NCBI RefSeq assembly: GCF_902806685.2
Contig: NC_048561.1
Coordinates: 5,545,439 to 5,609,438 of the forward strand
Source of the DNA: Maniola hyperantus
Taxonomy: Eukaryota > Arthropoda > Insecta > Lepidoptera > Nymphalidae
Length of the DNA: 64,000 nucleotides
Direction of reading: 5' to 3'
The notes beneath the pieces were generated by a model. That model saw only the letters and a program-made list of their open reading frames with translations. It had not been told where the DNA came from and made no database searches. The stretch's first letter is position 1. Each line of letters begins with the position of its first letter. A program made the translations under genes and the position numbers. Shown in pieces: positions 11,359-21,430 of the stretch.

Positions 11359-12964
11359 TGTGGTGGATCGGTTGATCAGAGACCACAGCGGGGAGGGGTG
11401 AAGTAAAACACCTTTTTCTTGTTAGGCGGACGGAAGTCCGCTCGCCTCGAGCCGTAGAGTGGAAGTGCGTCTCGAGCATTTTTTTGTTTGTGTTGTTTCG
11501 GATTGACTATGCTGCGTAGGCCCTATTGGCCGCTACAGCGTCACCGGGGGGGTTGGCGAGCGCGAAGCTCCGCCTGGGGGTGAGCCCTAGGGCTCGAAGA
11601 AATAATTCGAGAGGTCGGGGGGCAACGTCCTCCTAAGGGCGCCTCCTGTGAGGCTCGGACCACGGCTTAGGATGACGTTGGGATGGGTGGAGTTGTCGGT
11701 TTTGTTGGTTAGTCCGTACGCCCCCGAGGCCGTGGCGTGAGCCCACGTCCGGGTGACGTTAGAAATCGGGGACCTCGTCTTCGCCGGCGAAGACGCTGTG
11801 ATGAGGTTGAATTGTGTAGCCCTACGAGATAGGGTGCATTGTCGGTCATGATTTGATCGTCGGGGTCGTTAAGGACGTGCTTAGGGCGTCTTTTATCTGG
11901 GGGGTCGTTTCGGTCAGGGGTGTAAGTCGCTGCCTCAACTATTAGGGGGTTGGGGTGTCTAATGGCTTTCTCAAAATAATTTTTGGAAAGCTGTTTAAAG
12001 TAATGAGCTATTGTCGGGAGTTGGAGGTCTCTGTGGAGGTCCACGTTGCGCATGTACCACGGGGAGCCAGTGGCCGTACGCATAAACTTATTCTGTAGGA
12101 CTTGGAGAGGTTTGAGAGAGGAGGGCGGCAGGTGTGCAAATGCAACACAGGCATAAGACATTATTGGGCGGATGCACGTTTTGTATAGCGTGACTTTATG
12201 TCGAAGTGAGTCTCGAGCACTGAAAGTGCCCGCTTTTATTCGGTCGGAGGCGTTCGAAATTCCGAAACTCTTTATTGAAAAAATCATACAATGCAAATTT
12301 GTGTGGTGGGGGTAAATATGGCTCCCAGTCTAATCTTAACAATTGAAGCGGTAACTTACAGCTATGGGAGAGTAAGTGTTACACAGTTTTGGTAGTATTT
12401 TAATAAAAATGCTTATGTTAATTATGAAAGGAGATGGCGATGCCTCTATACATTTTTAAAAAGGGGGTGGCTGTTTGGCCAATGAGTAAGTATATAAAAT
12501 TAGTCTTAAAATGAAAGTATTTACATTATTTCTTATGTCCTATCTAGCATCTTACAAGTAGGTATGTACAATAAGTTCTATTTAGTATCTAAGCATGCAT
12601 CTAATAAGTAAGTATCGAAAACGAGTGTTCATACAGGTTTTTTCTCTTATCTTTGATTCGATATATAATTTAAATAGATTTCTACTATGGTAACAAAATA
12701 ATATTACATTACACAGCATAGTCTGGGAAGAGGTCCCGCAAAGTAGATTTTAAACATTGTAGGTACATAAAAAAATGGCAAAAAAATGACCACCGCGAGC
12801 GTAGGTCTCGCAATAGTAGCGATTGTATCGAGCTATTAGCTTTTAATCTCGTAAATGTAAAAAATAGATAAAAGTTGCCCGGCGTGAGCGCTAGTCTGGC
12901 AAAAGTAATGTTCCTAGCGAGCTGTTTCGATGTCTCGAGCCAATGGCTGTTGCAATCTTCAACA
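11359..12964 (-). repeat. 3' LTR of the BEL/Pao element, interrupted
   Basis: 1606 bp as it stands. Subtracting the LINE (11479-12209, 731 bp) and one 10-bp duplication leaves 865 bp. On the minus strand it begins TGTTGAAGATTGCAACAGCC directly after the purine tract and ends CCACCACA. Confidence 0.9.
11479..12209 (-). mobile_element. 5'-truncated jockey-clade LINE in the 3' LTR
   Basis: The target duplication GTCTCGAGCA (11469-11478 and 12210-12219) bounds the insert. It carries the last part of ORF2 and the 3' UTR of the same LINE family as 19383-21430. The 3' tail, read on the minus strand, is a short A-rich run. The 195-codon ORF across it starts in LTR sequence and is a chimera, not a gene. 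Confidence 0.88.
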
Positions 12965-15900
12965 GTCTCCCCCTCGTGCGAAGATGGAATCTGGAGCACC
13001 ATTATTTGCGGAAGAAGATTGTGTGATTTTCACCAGGCGGGAAGTTGATCTCTTCAGTATTCCGGCAACAGTACGGACGTCTACTATTCGGATTACTCCG
13101 TCCGGACCGGGATAAGTCTTCACGATCTCGCCTTTTGGCCAAGTACCACGTGGAAGAGAATTGTCTATGATGATGACAATGTCTCCAATGGATGGGTTGA
13201 TGAATCCACCTTTGCCATTGTTATATTTTGGAGTTATGGTAGGTAGATATTCTAGAAGCCAGCGTTTCCAAAAGTGGTCGGTAAGCCTTTGTACTGTCTT
13301 CCAGGTAGTCAGCCCAACAAGTTCGCTGTCGGTAAAATCGCCCATGCGATGAGAGCCGCTTGATCGCCCGATAAGGAAGTGGTTGGGGGTCAAGCTTTCT
13401 TGCTCATCTGGATCTAGCGAGAGGTCTGTTATTGGTCTCGAGTTTATGAGATGTTCTGCTTCCAACAACAGCGTATGCAGTATTTCTTCTTTTGGGTGTC
13501 GAGTATTCAGAGTTGCAGTTAATGCAGTCTTTACTGATCGCACTAGTCTTTCCCATGCTCCGCCCATGTGGGGGGCTCCAGGAGGTATGAATTTCCATTG
13601 AATTCCTTTTTCTTCTGTTTTTTCTATCATTTTGTTGAATTCGTATCTAAGTTCTTTATCGGCTCCAATGAAGTTGGTTCCGTTATCACTGTATATGACT
13701 CTTGGCGTCCCTCGGCGTGCTATCATGCGTCTCAGGGTGAGTATCATGTTGTCGGTTGACAATGATGTTGCGATTTCCAGGTGCACGGCGCGCGTCGTTA
13801 GGCATGTATATAGTGCCACCCATCGTTTATCGGTCTTTCTTCCGATAGTAATGGTTATCGGACCGAAATAGTCTACAGCTGTACACGTGAACGGATGCTG
13901 TTTCTGTTTCAGTCGTTCTATTGGTAAGTCTCCAACTGGTGCTGCAGCAGGGATAGCTTTGTGAGTTTTACACCATTGGCATTCTCTTGCTATTAATTTC
14001 ACAGTGTTTCGCAAAGATGTCACGTAGAATTTTTGGCGTATCTCGTTCATCACGGTGTAGTGGTTGCCATGGTTGTACTGCTGGTGGTAGTGTTTCACTA
14101 TTAGTCGAGCGATTGGGTGTTTCCCGTCGAGTATAATAGGTTTTTTGTAGGAGATCGCTATGTCTTTAGCAGCAGAAAGACGAGTTTGCAGATGCAGTAT
14201 GTCATTTTCTATGACGGTGGTGAGTCTTCCAAGGCGTGATGTTTTATTGAGGCGTTTATTTTCTTGCAGAGTTTTGAGTTCAGTCTTGAAACTTTCGTTT
14301 TGGATGGCTCGGATTATCAGGTTCTCGGCCTTTTCGATGTAATCGTGTGTTAGCTTTATTCTATGCGGGGTTGCCGGTTTGTTTTGAGTTTGATTGGTCG
14401 GTGGATTTTGTCGCTTCGTCTTATCTTTATGAGGTTTCCAGCTTTTGTCTTTCGTGATGCGCTTCGTAGCGGCGGTGCTCTCGGTTTTCTTGGTAAGTGC
14501 TTTAAAGCGGTCGACGCTTTGCAAGAAGCGGGCTGTGGCTCGTAGGTATCGTGTCCATGATGAAAACCTTTTTACATCAAGTATCGGCATTTCGTTGTGA
14601 TGTATTGTTGCGACTGTTTGTACTTTTTCTTCGCCCGTAGGTAATAAGGAACGGTCGCTTTTATCTTGTGGCCATTCTTCGGAATCGTATTTCAGGAATT
14701 CGGGTCCGTTGAACCATCTGTGATCGACATTGAAGTCTTTAGGTGGGTTTCTGGTGGCATCGTCGGCTACGTTATGTTTCGTAGGTACATATCTCCATTC
14801 GTTGGTTTTAGTGAGATCTTCTATTTCGGCTAGTCGGTGCGCGACGAACGTTTTGAAAGTGCGTGGGTCAGATTTGATCCATGCTAGCACCGTACGTGAG
14901 TCTGACCAGAAATATCTCCTTTTGACGGAGTTATCCATTTCGTTTTGAATGCTCGAGGCTAGGCGGCAGCCCAGCAGTGCGGCTTGGAGTTCTAGTCGCG
15001 GTATCGAAGTTGGCTTGAGCGGGGCGACTTTTGCTTTCGCCGCTATGAGTTTGACGACGACTTTGCCCTGTTCGATCGTTCTCCAGTATGTTGCAGCTGC
15101 GTAAACATTTTCGCTGGCGTCTACGAAAGTGTGTAGCTCCCCCTCGTCTTGGGAATGTGTGCATCGTGGTATGTTCAGGTCTTCTAAGCATTCTAGGGTG
15201 TTTACCCATTTTGTCCACGGTTTTATCATGTCTTCGGGTATGGGGTCGTCCCAGCTTATACCCGTGCGCCATAGGTGTTGTATAAGCGTTTTTCCTTGGA
15301 TGAGGACCGGAGTGGCTAGGCCCAAAGGATCGAATACCGACATGACGGCGCTTGCTACTTCTCGCTTCGTAGGCGGCCGTAAACCGTGTATCACATCTTC
15401 CGGCGTGTTGCGGAGATTTAGGGTGAATTTCAAGGCGTCGTTGTTTATTTGCCATATCATTCCTAGAGTTTTTCCGTATTTGTCATGATCGCCAATATGT
15501 TTGTGGTCTGGTTGGTCAGTCTCTAGGTCTTTGATTGCGTCTGGGTGGTTCGATGTCCAACCTCTCAGCTCAAATCCACCGCTTTTGTGAATTTTGTCCA
15601 CTTCGCGGCTCGTTTCCAAGGCTTCTTCGGGGGTTGCGAAGCTTTGTAGATAGTCATCCATGTAATGACACCTTTGTATTGCGTTCACTGCTTTTGGATG
15701 TTTTGATTTAAAGTCTTCTGCGTTCCGGTTTTTTACGTAGATCGCTGAGCAGGGCGACGATGTTGCTCCGAATATCAGGGATTTCATTCGGTACTCTTTT
15801 GGTTCCTCGCTTTCGGTCTCTCGCCAAAGAAAGCGTAGGCTGTCTCTGTCTTCTTCGCGAATTATTATTCGCAGGAACATTTCCTTTATATCGGCTGCTA

Positions 15901-18388
15901 CAGCCGTGGGTCCTTGCCTGAACCTTAATAAGACTCCGAACAGGGATTGAAGTAGGTCGGGTCCGGCCAGTAGGGCGTCGTTTAGGCTCTTTCCGTTTGT
16001 CTTTTCGGCGGCATCAAATACAACCCTTAATTTTCCCTTTTGCGGGTGTATTACAGCGAAATGGGGTAGGTACCAGGTTCGCGGTGATGTTGGTGTTGTG
16101 GCAGCTGGTTCTGCGTATCCGTTTGCCAAAAGGTTTGTAATCTGTTTGCTGTAGTCTATTTTGAATTCTGGGTTCTTTTTAAACTTGTTTTCTATGCCGT
16201 TTAGTCGGCGCAGTGCGCTTCGGCGGTTCAATGGCATGGATTCGTTGTCTGTTTTCCACAACAGTCCACATTCAAATCTGCCTTCGGGCAATCTTCGAGT
16301 TGTTTTTTCAAGTATTGCTAGTGCTCGTTCTTCGGGATCGTTTGTTGGTTTTTTGGGTGTTATTCCTAACGAGTCCAGACTGAAGTGAGATTTGATTAGT
16401 TCGTCTATATCCTCAGTTTTTTTTTCAAAGGTGTGATTTGTGAAAAGCACTGGTTTGGGCGTTTCCGTCTTGAGCCCGTGTAGGATCCAACCCAGGCTGG
16501 TTAGCGACGCCACTGGTTTCGTTGGATCGCCTGCCTTGAGGTCCCGTGTTACTATTAGGTGCCAGTTGTCTTGGCCGATTAGTAGCGTGGGTGGCGAGCC
16601 GTCGTATATGAGTTGGTCTTCTATATCTCTGAGGTGAGGGCAGTCTTCGATGTCTTTTTTCGTTACAGATTGAGGTCTCAGATTCAGCTGGTTAATGGTG
16701 TGGGCTTGCAGGTTTTCGTAATTCCTTGAGCACAAGCCTCTTATTCTTAATTTACATTGTGAAGATTGTTCGGTCCTTATCTGGTGGCCACTGATGCCTT
16801 CGATTTGTAGGCTTCCTTTGGGGCCTGTGGCTCCTATTTGTGAGGCGACTTCTTCTAATAGTAGGGTGACTGTGGACCCTTCGTCGAGTAGGGCTGTCAC
16901 TCGCGTCGACCCTTTAGGTCCGTGCAGCTCTACTGGTACGATTTTGAGAAAGGCTCGTGATGTGCCTATGTGGTTCACTGATACAATTTTATTTGTTTCC
17001 AGTTTTCTTTCCTGGTGAAGAAGCTCGTGGTGTTTCCGGCTGCAACCTTCTTTTGCGCATTGTTTCACTTTGCATGATAGATGCCTGTGGTTTGTTTTTA
17101 AGCATCTAAAACACATTTTTAATCGTTTCACCGTCTCCCATCTATCTTTCACGGGTTCTCTCAGAAAGGTGTTACATTTTGTTATGTCGTGTGCCTGTTC
17201 GCACAAGAGGCACTTTTCTTCGTCGATTGCGCAGGCGGCTAGCACTATCTTCATTTCTTCTTCGAATTCGCTGTCGTAATCGTCGTCCGACTGCTCTGAC
17301 TCACTTTCTATTTGGACGACGTTGACTTTCGCCTTTCGGAATGGGCGTTTGTTGTTTTCTGGTTTTGGTCTTGAATAGCTTGGGCCAGGTTCGTCGAAGT
17401 CGTTCGACATTTTGGTTAAGAATTCGGAGAGCAGGCTGAGGGTAGGCTCTCTCTTTCTGTCTGCTCTAAACTCCTGCCATCTGAATCTGACTAGCGTATT
17501 CATCTTGTCGATGATTTTGTCGGCTATTTCGGTGGCATATAGATATTCTGTTCGGTCTAGTTGTTTGATGGTGTCCACTGCATTAAATACTGCGCTGGCG
17601 AAGGCTCCTATACCTCTCAGGTCTTCCGTCATTTTAGGTAGCTTGTGTAGTTCAGCTAGTAGTCCCTTTATGATGTATGTTGGTTGTCCGAATCGTCTTT
17701 CCAGTTCCTTCAGAATGTTGTCTGGTGTTGAACTCGTATATAAGAGTGACTTCACTGCTTCTTTGGCTTGTCCTTTGAGGGCTCTTCTTATTCTAGCTAT
17801 ATTCTCTATGTCCATGAAGTGTGATGCTGTGCTGGTGAAATGTTTGCTAAATGGGATCCAGTTGATGGGATCCCCGTCGAAGTATGGAAGGTCGCTCATG
17901 TAGGTTGGTGGTTTTCTAGGTGCGACTTCTATTTTGTGTTGTTGGAAGGCTTTCATTAGGTTTTCTATTCCAGCATCGTTCTCGCGAGGGGTCGTTGGGT
18001 TTTTGCTGACCCAATTGTTTACTCTCTCGATCTGTTCTGGGTCTTCCTCTTGGTCAGAGCTGTCTGCTAGTTGTGCTAGCTCTAGTCTTTTTTGGGCTAG
18101 CTCGGCCTCGATTTTTGCTGCCTCTAGTCTTTTTTCCTGGGCTTGTATGCTAGCTTGTAGTTCGGCGCGTCTGCTTACAGAGGTGCGTGAACCAGCTTTT
18201 CTTCTAGATTGTTTCTTTTCCATCGTTATAGTTTCTTCTGTGTTTTCCGTTTGGTCGGTACTGGCGGTTCGGTCGGAGTCTTCCGTGCTTTTTGTGTTGC
18301 CAGTAACGTCCGTACTGTTAGTTTGTGTTGATTCTTCCTCGGATGAGTCCTTCTTGGCCTTCTTGCTCCTTGTTTCGACGTGGCTCAT
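12959..18388 (-). CDS. BEL/Pao Gag-Pol polyprotein
   Basis: An uninterrupted 1809-residue polyprotein. Order of parts: charged, coiled-coil-like N-terminus (about 75-110); Gag core of DUF1759 type (about 160-340); Cys/His knuckles (CLLC … near 393, CFRC … near 425); aspartic protease region with LLDEGSTVTL near 500 (DEG where DSG/DTG is the usual motif); reverse transcriptase with YMDD at 909-912; RNase H (TFVDAS near 1088); integrase zinc region with CQWC; integrase core with DYFGP, SDNGTNF (near 1567) and GGAWER; C-terminal DUF5641-like tail. This is the BEL/Pao order. The stop codon lies inside the 3' LTR. No frameshift is seen, so the element could still encode its proteins; that it is active is not shown. 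Confidence 0.93.
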   Translation of the reverse strand: MSHVETRSKKAKKDSSEEESTQTNSTDVTGNTKSTEDSDRTASTDQTENTEETITMEKKQSRRKAGSRTSVSRRAELQASIQAQEKRLEAAKIEAELAQKRLELAQLADSSDQEEDPEQIERVNNWVSKNPTTPRENDAGIENLMKAFQQHKIEVAPRKPPTYMSDLPYFDGDPINWIPFSKHFTSTASHFMDIENIARIRRALKGQAKEAVKSLLYTSSTPDNILKELERRFGQPTYIIKGLLAELHKLPKMTEDLRGIGAFASAVFNAVDTIKQLDRTEYLYATEIADKIIDKMNTLVRFRWQEFRADRKREPTLSLLSEFLTKMSNDFDEPGPSYSRPKPENNKRPFRKAKVNVVQIESESEQSDDDYDSEFEEEMKIVLAACAIDEEKCLLCEQAHDITKCNTFLREPVKDRWETVKRLKMCFRCLKTNHRHLSCKVKQCAKEGCSRKHHELLHQERKLETNKIVSVNHIGTSRAFLKIVPVELHGPKGSTRVTALLDEGSTVTLLLEEVASQIGATGPKGSLQIEGISGHQIRTEQSSQCKLRIRGLCSRNYENLQAHTINQLNLRPQSVTKKDIEDCPHLRDIEDQLIYDGSPPTLLIGQDNWHLIVTRDLKAGDPTKPVASLTSLGWILHGLKTETPKPVLFTNHTFEKKTEDIDELIKSHFSLDSLGITPKKPTNDPEERALAILEKTTRRLPEGRFECGLLWKTDNESMPLNRRSALRRLNGIENKFKKNPEFKIDYSKQITNLLANGYAEPAATTPTSPRTWYLPHFAVIHPQKGKLRVVFDAAEKTNGKSLNDALLAGPDLLQSLFGVLLRFRQGPTAVAADIKEMFLRIIIREEDRDSLRFLWRETESEEPKEYRMKSLIFGATSSPCSAIYVKNRNAEDFKSKHPKAVNAIQRCHYMDDYLQSFATPEEALETSREVDKIHKSGGFELRGWTSNHPDAIKDLETDQPDHKHIGDHDKYGKTLGMIWQINNDALKFTLNLRNTPEDVIHGLRPPTKREVASAVMSVFDPLGLATPVLIQGKTLIQHLWRTGISWDDPIPEDMIKPWTKWVNTLECLEDLNIPRCTHSQDEGELHTFVDASENVYAAATYWRTIEQGKVVVKLIAAKAKVAPLKPTSIPRLELQAALLGCRLASSIQNEMDNSVKRRYFWSDSRTVLAWIKSDPRTFKTFVAHRLAEIEDLTKTNEWRYVPTKHNVADDATRNPPKDFNVDHRWFNGPEFLKYDSEEWPQDKSDRSLLPTGEEKVQTVATIHHNEMPILDVKRFSSWTRYLRATARFLQSVDRFKALTKKTESTAATKRITKDKSWKPHKDKTKRQNPPTNQTQNKPATPHRIKLTHDYIEKAENLIIRAIQNESFKTELKTLQENKRLNKTSRLGRLTTVIENDILHLQTRLSAAKDIAISYKKPIILDGKHPIARLIVKHYHQQYNHGNHYTVMNEIRQKFYVTSLRNTVKLIARECQWCKTHKAIPAAAPVGDLPIERLKQKQHPFTCTAVDYFGPITITIGRKTDKRWVALYTCLTTRAVHLEIATSLSTDNMILTLRRMIARRGTPRVIYSDNGTNFIGADKELRYEFNKMIEKTEEKGIQWKFIPPGAPHMGGAWERLVRSVKTALTATLNTRHPKEEILHTLLLEAEHLINSRPITDLSLDPDEQESLTPNHFLIGRSSGSHRMGDFTDSELVGLTTWKTVQRLTDHFWKRWLLEYLPTITPKYNNGKGGFINPSIGDIVIIIDNSLPRGTWPKGEIVKTYPGPDGVIRIVDVRTVAGILKRSTSRLVKITQSSSANNGAPDSIFARGGDC
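12965..12975 (-). other. Polypurine tract of the BEL/Pao element
   Basis: On the minus strand GAGGGGGAGAC abuts the 3' LTR start TGTTGA. It also encodes the end of the Pol protein, so coding sequence, primer tract and LTR border overlap. Confidence 0.7.
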
Positions 18389-18805
18389 CTTTGGTCTTCT
18401 TTTCCCTACGTTCCCTACGTCCCTACGTTCCCTACCTCCCTATCGGCCCTATCAGACCTGTTCGAGTGGTCCCGAGGAACACGCTCTCCCAGGGATGGAA
18501 AGTGAGGAGTGGGTAGGGGTAGGAACCGCCCAGCAGAGAGTAACACGCGGTTGGTGTGCGCAGGTAGCGAGAGGAACGCTCGACTACCCTAGTGCGGGCC
18601 CTCCAGGAGGCCACCAACTCACGTGCACCGTACTGGCGCGGTCGGACTGTTCCAGACTAACAGCCAATGAAGGCAAGCTGGCAGTATCGTCCGGTATACT
18701 GCTCCCGCCGTGAGGCGTTGACTTAACTGTCTGCCGTTTGGCACCGTTAGGTGGCAGACAGAAAAGCGCGGTAAAACCGCTTAGGGTGTTCGCTGTAAAG
18801 AAACG

Positions 18806-19120
18806 ACCTCCCCAACAGGCTTCGCGGTCTTCAGCGGAACTCGTCGGAGCCCCACGTCAATGCACCCGCAGCGATGGGTCGATACCTTTTCTTGTACTTC
18901 GAACTGTGAAGGTCTTGCGGAGCGAAGCGATCTTCCCACGGTTGCGGTCTTCGGCGGTGCTCTTCGGAGCCCACTTCAATGCACCCGCAGCGTGTTGGAT
19001 TCCTCTTCCTCTGCTTGTCGGCCTTCGAGTCTGTAGTCGACGAAACGATCTTCTCACTTGTTGCGTCTTCGGCGGCACTCTTCGGAGTCCACTTCAATGC
19101 ACCGCAGCTCGTGATGGATT
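18806..19120. repeat. Three direct repeats in the BEL/Pao leader
   Basis: Between the 5' LTR and the ORF, a block reading 'ggtcttcagcggaactcgtc … gtcaatgcacccgcag' recurs about every 120 bp (near 18821, 18941 and 19060), with a few differences per unit. 18389-19225 has no open frame likely to be a gene. The block could be a packaging or regulatory leader, which is inference. Confidence 0.65.
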
Positions 19121-19382
19121 CCTTTTCTCAGCTAGGCAGACTTCTGGTGACGTTGACTTCTTGACGGCTCGATGTTGATTGTTGTTGCCAGCTTCTTATT
19201 ATCCGGCGCTCGATGGACCATGCACTGTGGTGGATCGGTTGATCAGAGACCACAGCGGGGAGGGGTGAAGTAAAACACCTTTTTCTTGTTAGGCGGACGG
19301 AAGTCCGCTCGCCTCGAGCCGTAGAGTGGAAGTGCGTCTCGAGCACTGAAAGTGCCCGCTTTTATTCGGTCGGAGGCGTTCG

Positions 19383-21430
19383 TGTTGTTTGTTGTTTCGG
19401 ATTGACTATGCTGCGTAGGCCCTATTGGCCGCTACAGCGTCACCGGGGGGGTTGGCGAGCGCGAAGCTCCGCCTGGGGGTGAGCCCTAGGGCTCGAAGAA
19501 ATAATTCGAGAGGTCGGGGGGCAACGTCCTCCTAAGGGCGCCTCCTGTGAGGCTCGGACCACGGCTTAGGATGACGTTGGGATGGGTGGAGTTGTCGGTT
19601 TTGTTGGTTAGTCCGTACGCCCCCGAGGCCGTGGCGTGAGCCCACGTCCGGGTGACGTTAGAAATCGGGGACCTCGTCTTCGCCGGCGAAGACGCTGTGA
19701 TGAGGTTGAATTGTGTAGCCCTACGAGATAGGGTGCATTGTCGGTCATGATTTGATCGTCGGGGTCGTTAAGGACGTGCTTAGGGCGTCTTTTATCTGGG
19801 GGGTCGTTTCGGTCAGGGGTGTAAGTCGCTGCCTCAACTATTAGGGGGTTGGGGTGTCTAATGGCTTTCTCAAAATAATTTTTGGAAAGCTGTTTAAAGT
19901 AATGAGCTATTGTCGGGAGTTGGAGGTCTCTGTGGAGGTCCACGTTGCGCATGTACCACGGGGAGCCAGTGGCCGTACGCATAAACTTATTCTGTAGGAC
20001 TTGGAGAGGTTTGAGAGAGGAGGGCGGCAGGTGTGCAAATGCAACACAGGCATAAGACATTATTGGGCGGATGCACGTTTTGTATAGCGTGACTTTATGT
20101 CGAAGTGACATTTTGCTCTTTGCGCAAATCATGGGGTAAAGACGGGAGAGCACATACGCTGCGTTCTTGCGGACTCTACGAATGTGCGCGGCGAAGCTCA
20201 TCTTGTCATCAAAGGTTACACCCAAGTACTTGGTATTAGTTTGCCAGGGAATGGGGCGGTCGTAAAGAGTTATTTCAGTCTGTCGAAGTTTGTATTGTGA
20301 TTTCCTTTTGGACTTTTGAAAGAGCACTGCTGCGCTTTTCTCCGGGTTAACCTCTATCCTCCAAAGGCGGAACCAGTGGCCTAGGCTACTGACTGCCTTT
20401 TGGAGTCGAGCTTTAACGTTCCGGTAGTTTAAGTCGGAGCTGTATAGAGCGGTGTCATCCGCGAACTGGGCTATATGAACATGAGGGGATCTGGGAATGT
20501 CGCTGGTGTACAGCGCGTACAAAAGTGGCGAGAGCAGGGAGCCCTGAGGGACTCCTGCTCGAAGAGGTCTTGGGGAGGATAGGGTTCCATCCAGACGGTA
20601 GCGGAAAGTTCGATTGGTGAGAAATTCTCGTAGTAAACGTACGAGTCTTTCGGGCACGCCTAGATGGTAAAGCTTGTAGATCAAGCCGGCGTGCCACACC
20701 TTGTCGAAGGCTTTGGCTACATCGAAGAAGAGGGCTCCCGTTGGGATGCCTCTCGTTTTGAATCGGTTGAAACCGAGAAGGATGTGCTCCGTGAGGCGGT
20801 GCACTTGATGAACACATGAGTGTCTGGTTCGAAAGCCAAATTGCTCGTCGTTGAGGAGGTTTTTCTCCTCTACGACGGACCTAAGTCGGTTGAGGATGAC
20901 TTTCTCATACACCTTGCCAAGGGTGTTGAGCAAACTAATGGGGCGGTAGCTAGTAGGGAGGTTCCTAGGTTTCCCTGGCTTGGGGATGCCTATAACGGTA
21001 GCTTCTTTCCACCTGTCGGGGAAGGAGCATCCCGCCATGAGGGTGTTGAAAATGACAACCAGGAGGTTGATTAATACGTCGGGGAGTAACTTTAGAGTTT
21101 TGTTATTAATAGAGTCGGGGCCTGGGGCTTTTTTGGCGTGAAATTCTTTGATAATTTGACGAACTTCGCCGCTATTCGTCGGGAGGATTGGATCGCCACC
21201 TGGGGCGGAAGAGAAGATAGATGCTAGTTTGTTTTCGACTAGTTCTATATGGGACTTGTCTACAGAGATGGTGCTCGGGGAGCATTGGGCTTCTAAGCTA
21301 TCGGCCAAGCATTCGGCCTTATCGACATCTTCAAAGGCGGGCGGTTGATTGGGACGTAAAAGCGGAGGAGTGGCCGAGACAGGGTCGGCTTTGAGAGCTC
21401 TCGCCAGGCTGTAGTAGGCTACATGTAGTA
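19383..21430 (-). mobile_element. 5'-truncated jockey-clade LINE in the 5' LTR
   Basis: Bounded by the 11-bp target duplication GGAGGCGTTCG (19372-19382, 21431-21441). It holds most of ORF2 from before the reverse transcriptase to the stop, then a 225-bp 3' UTR ending in an AACA-type tail. The endonuclease and ORF1 are missing. Its target site is 37 bp away, in LTR coordinates, from that of the shorter copy in the other LTR. Confidence 0.9.
19608..21430 (-). pseudogene. Truncated jockey ORF2: reverse transcriptase and C-terminus
   Basis: About 607 residues remain. Visible motifs are KKAPGPDSI, TSYRPISLL, NDEQFGFR, FFDVAKAFDKVWH, GVPQGSLLSPLL and FADDTALYSS, in the order of non-LTR reverse transcriptases, then the jockey-type C-terminus (NVDLHRDLQLPTIAHYF … HPNPLI). 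No RNase H domain follows. The ORF continues about 30 codons into the LTR at its start, but those codons belong to the LTR. Truncation at insertion removed the endonuclease, so this copy cannot move by itself. Confidence 0.88.

Noticed and set aside
11709..12296. 195-codon ORF as a gene
   Set aside because: It joins LINE ORF2 sequence to LTR sequence across the insertion border at 12209; the first residues belong to the LTR.
13383..18713. Plus-strand ORFs of 60-259 codons over the BEL/Pao pol
   Set aside because: They are antisense shadows of an intact 1809-codon polyprotein and show no domains.
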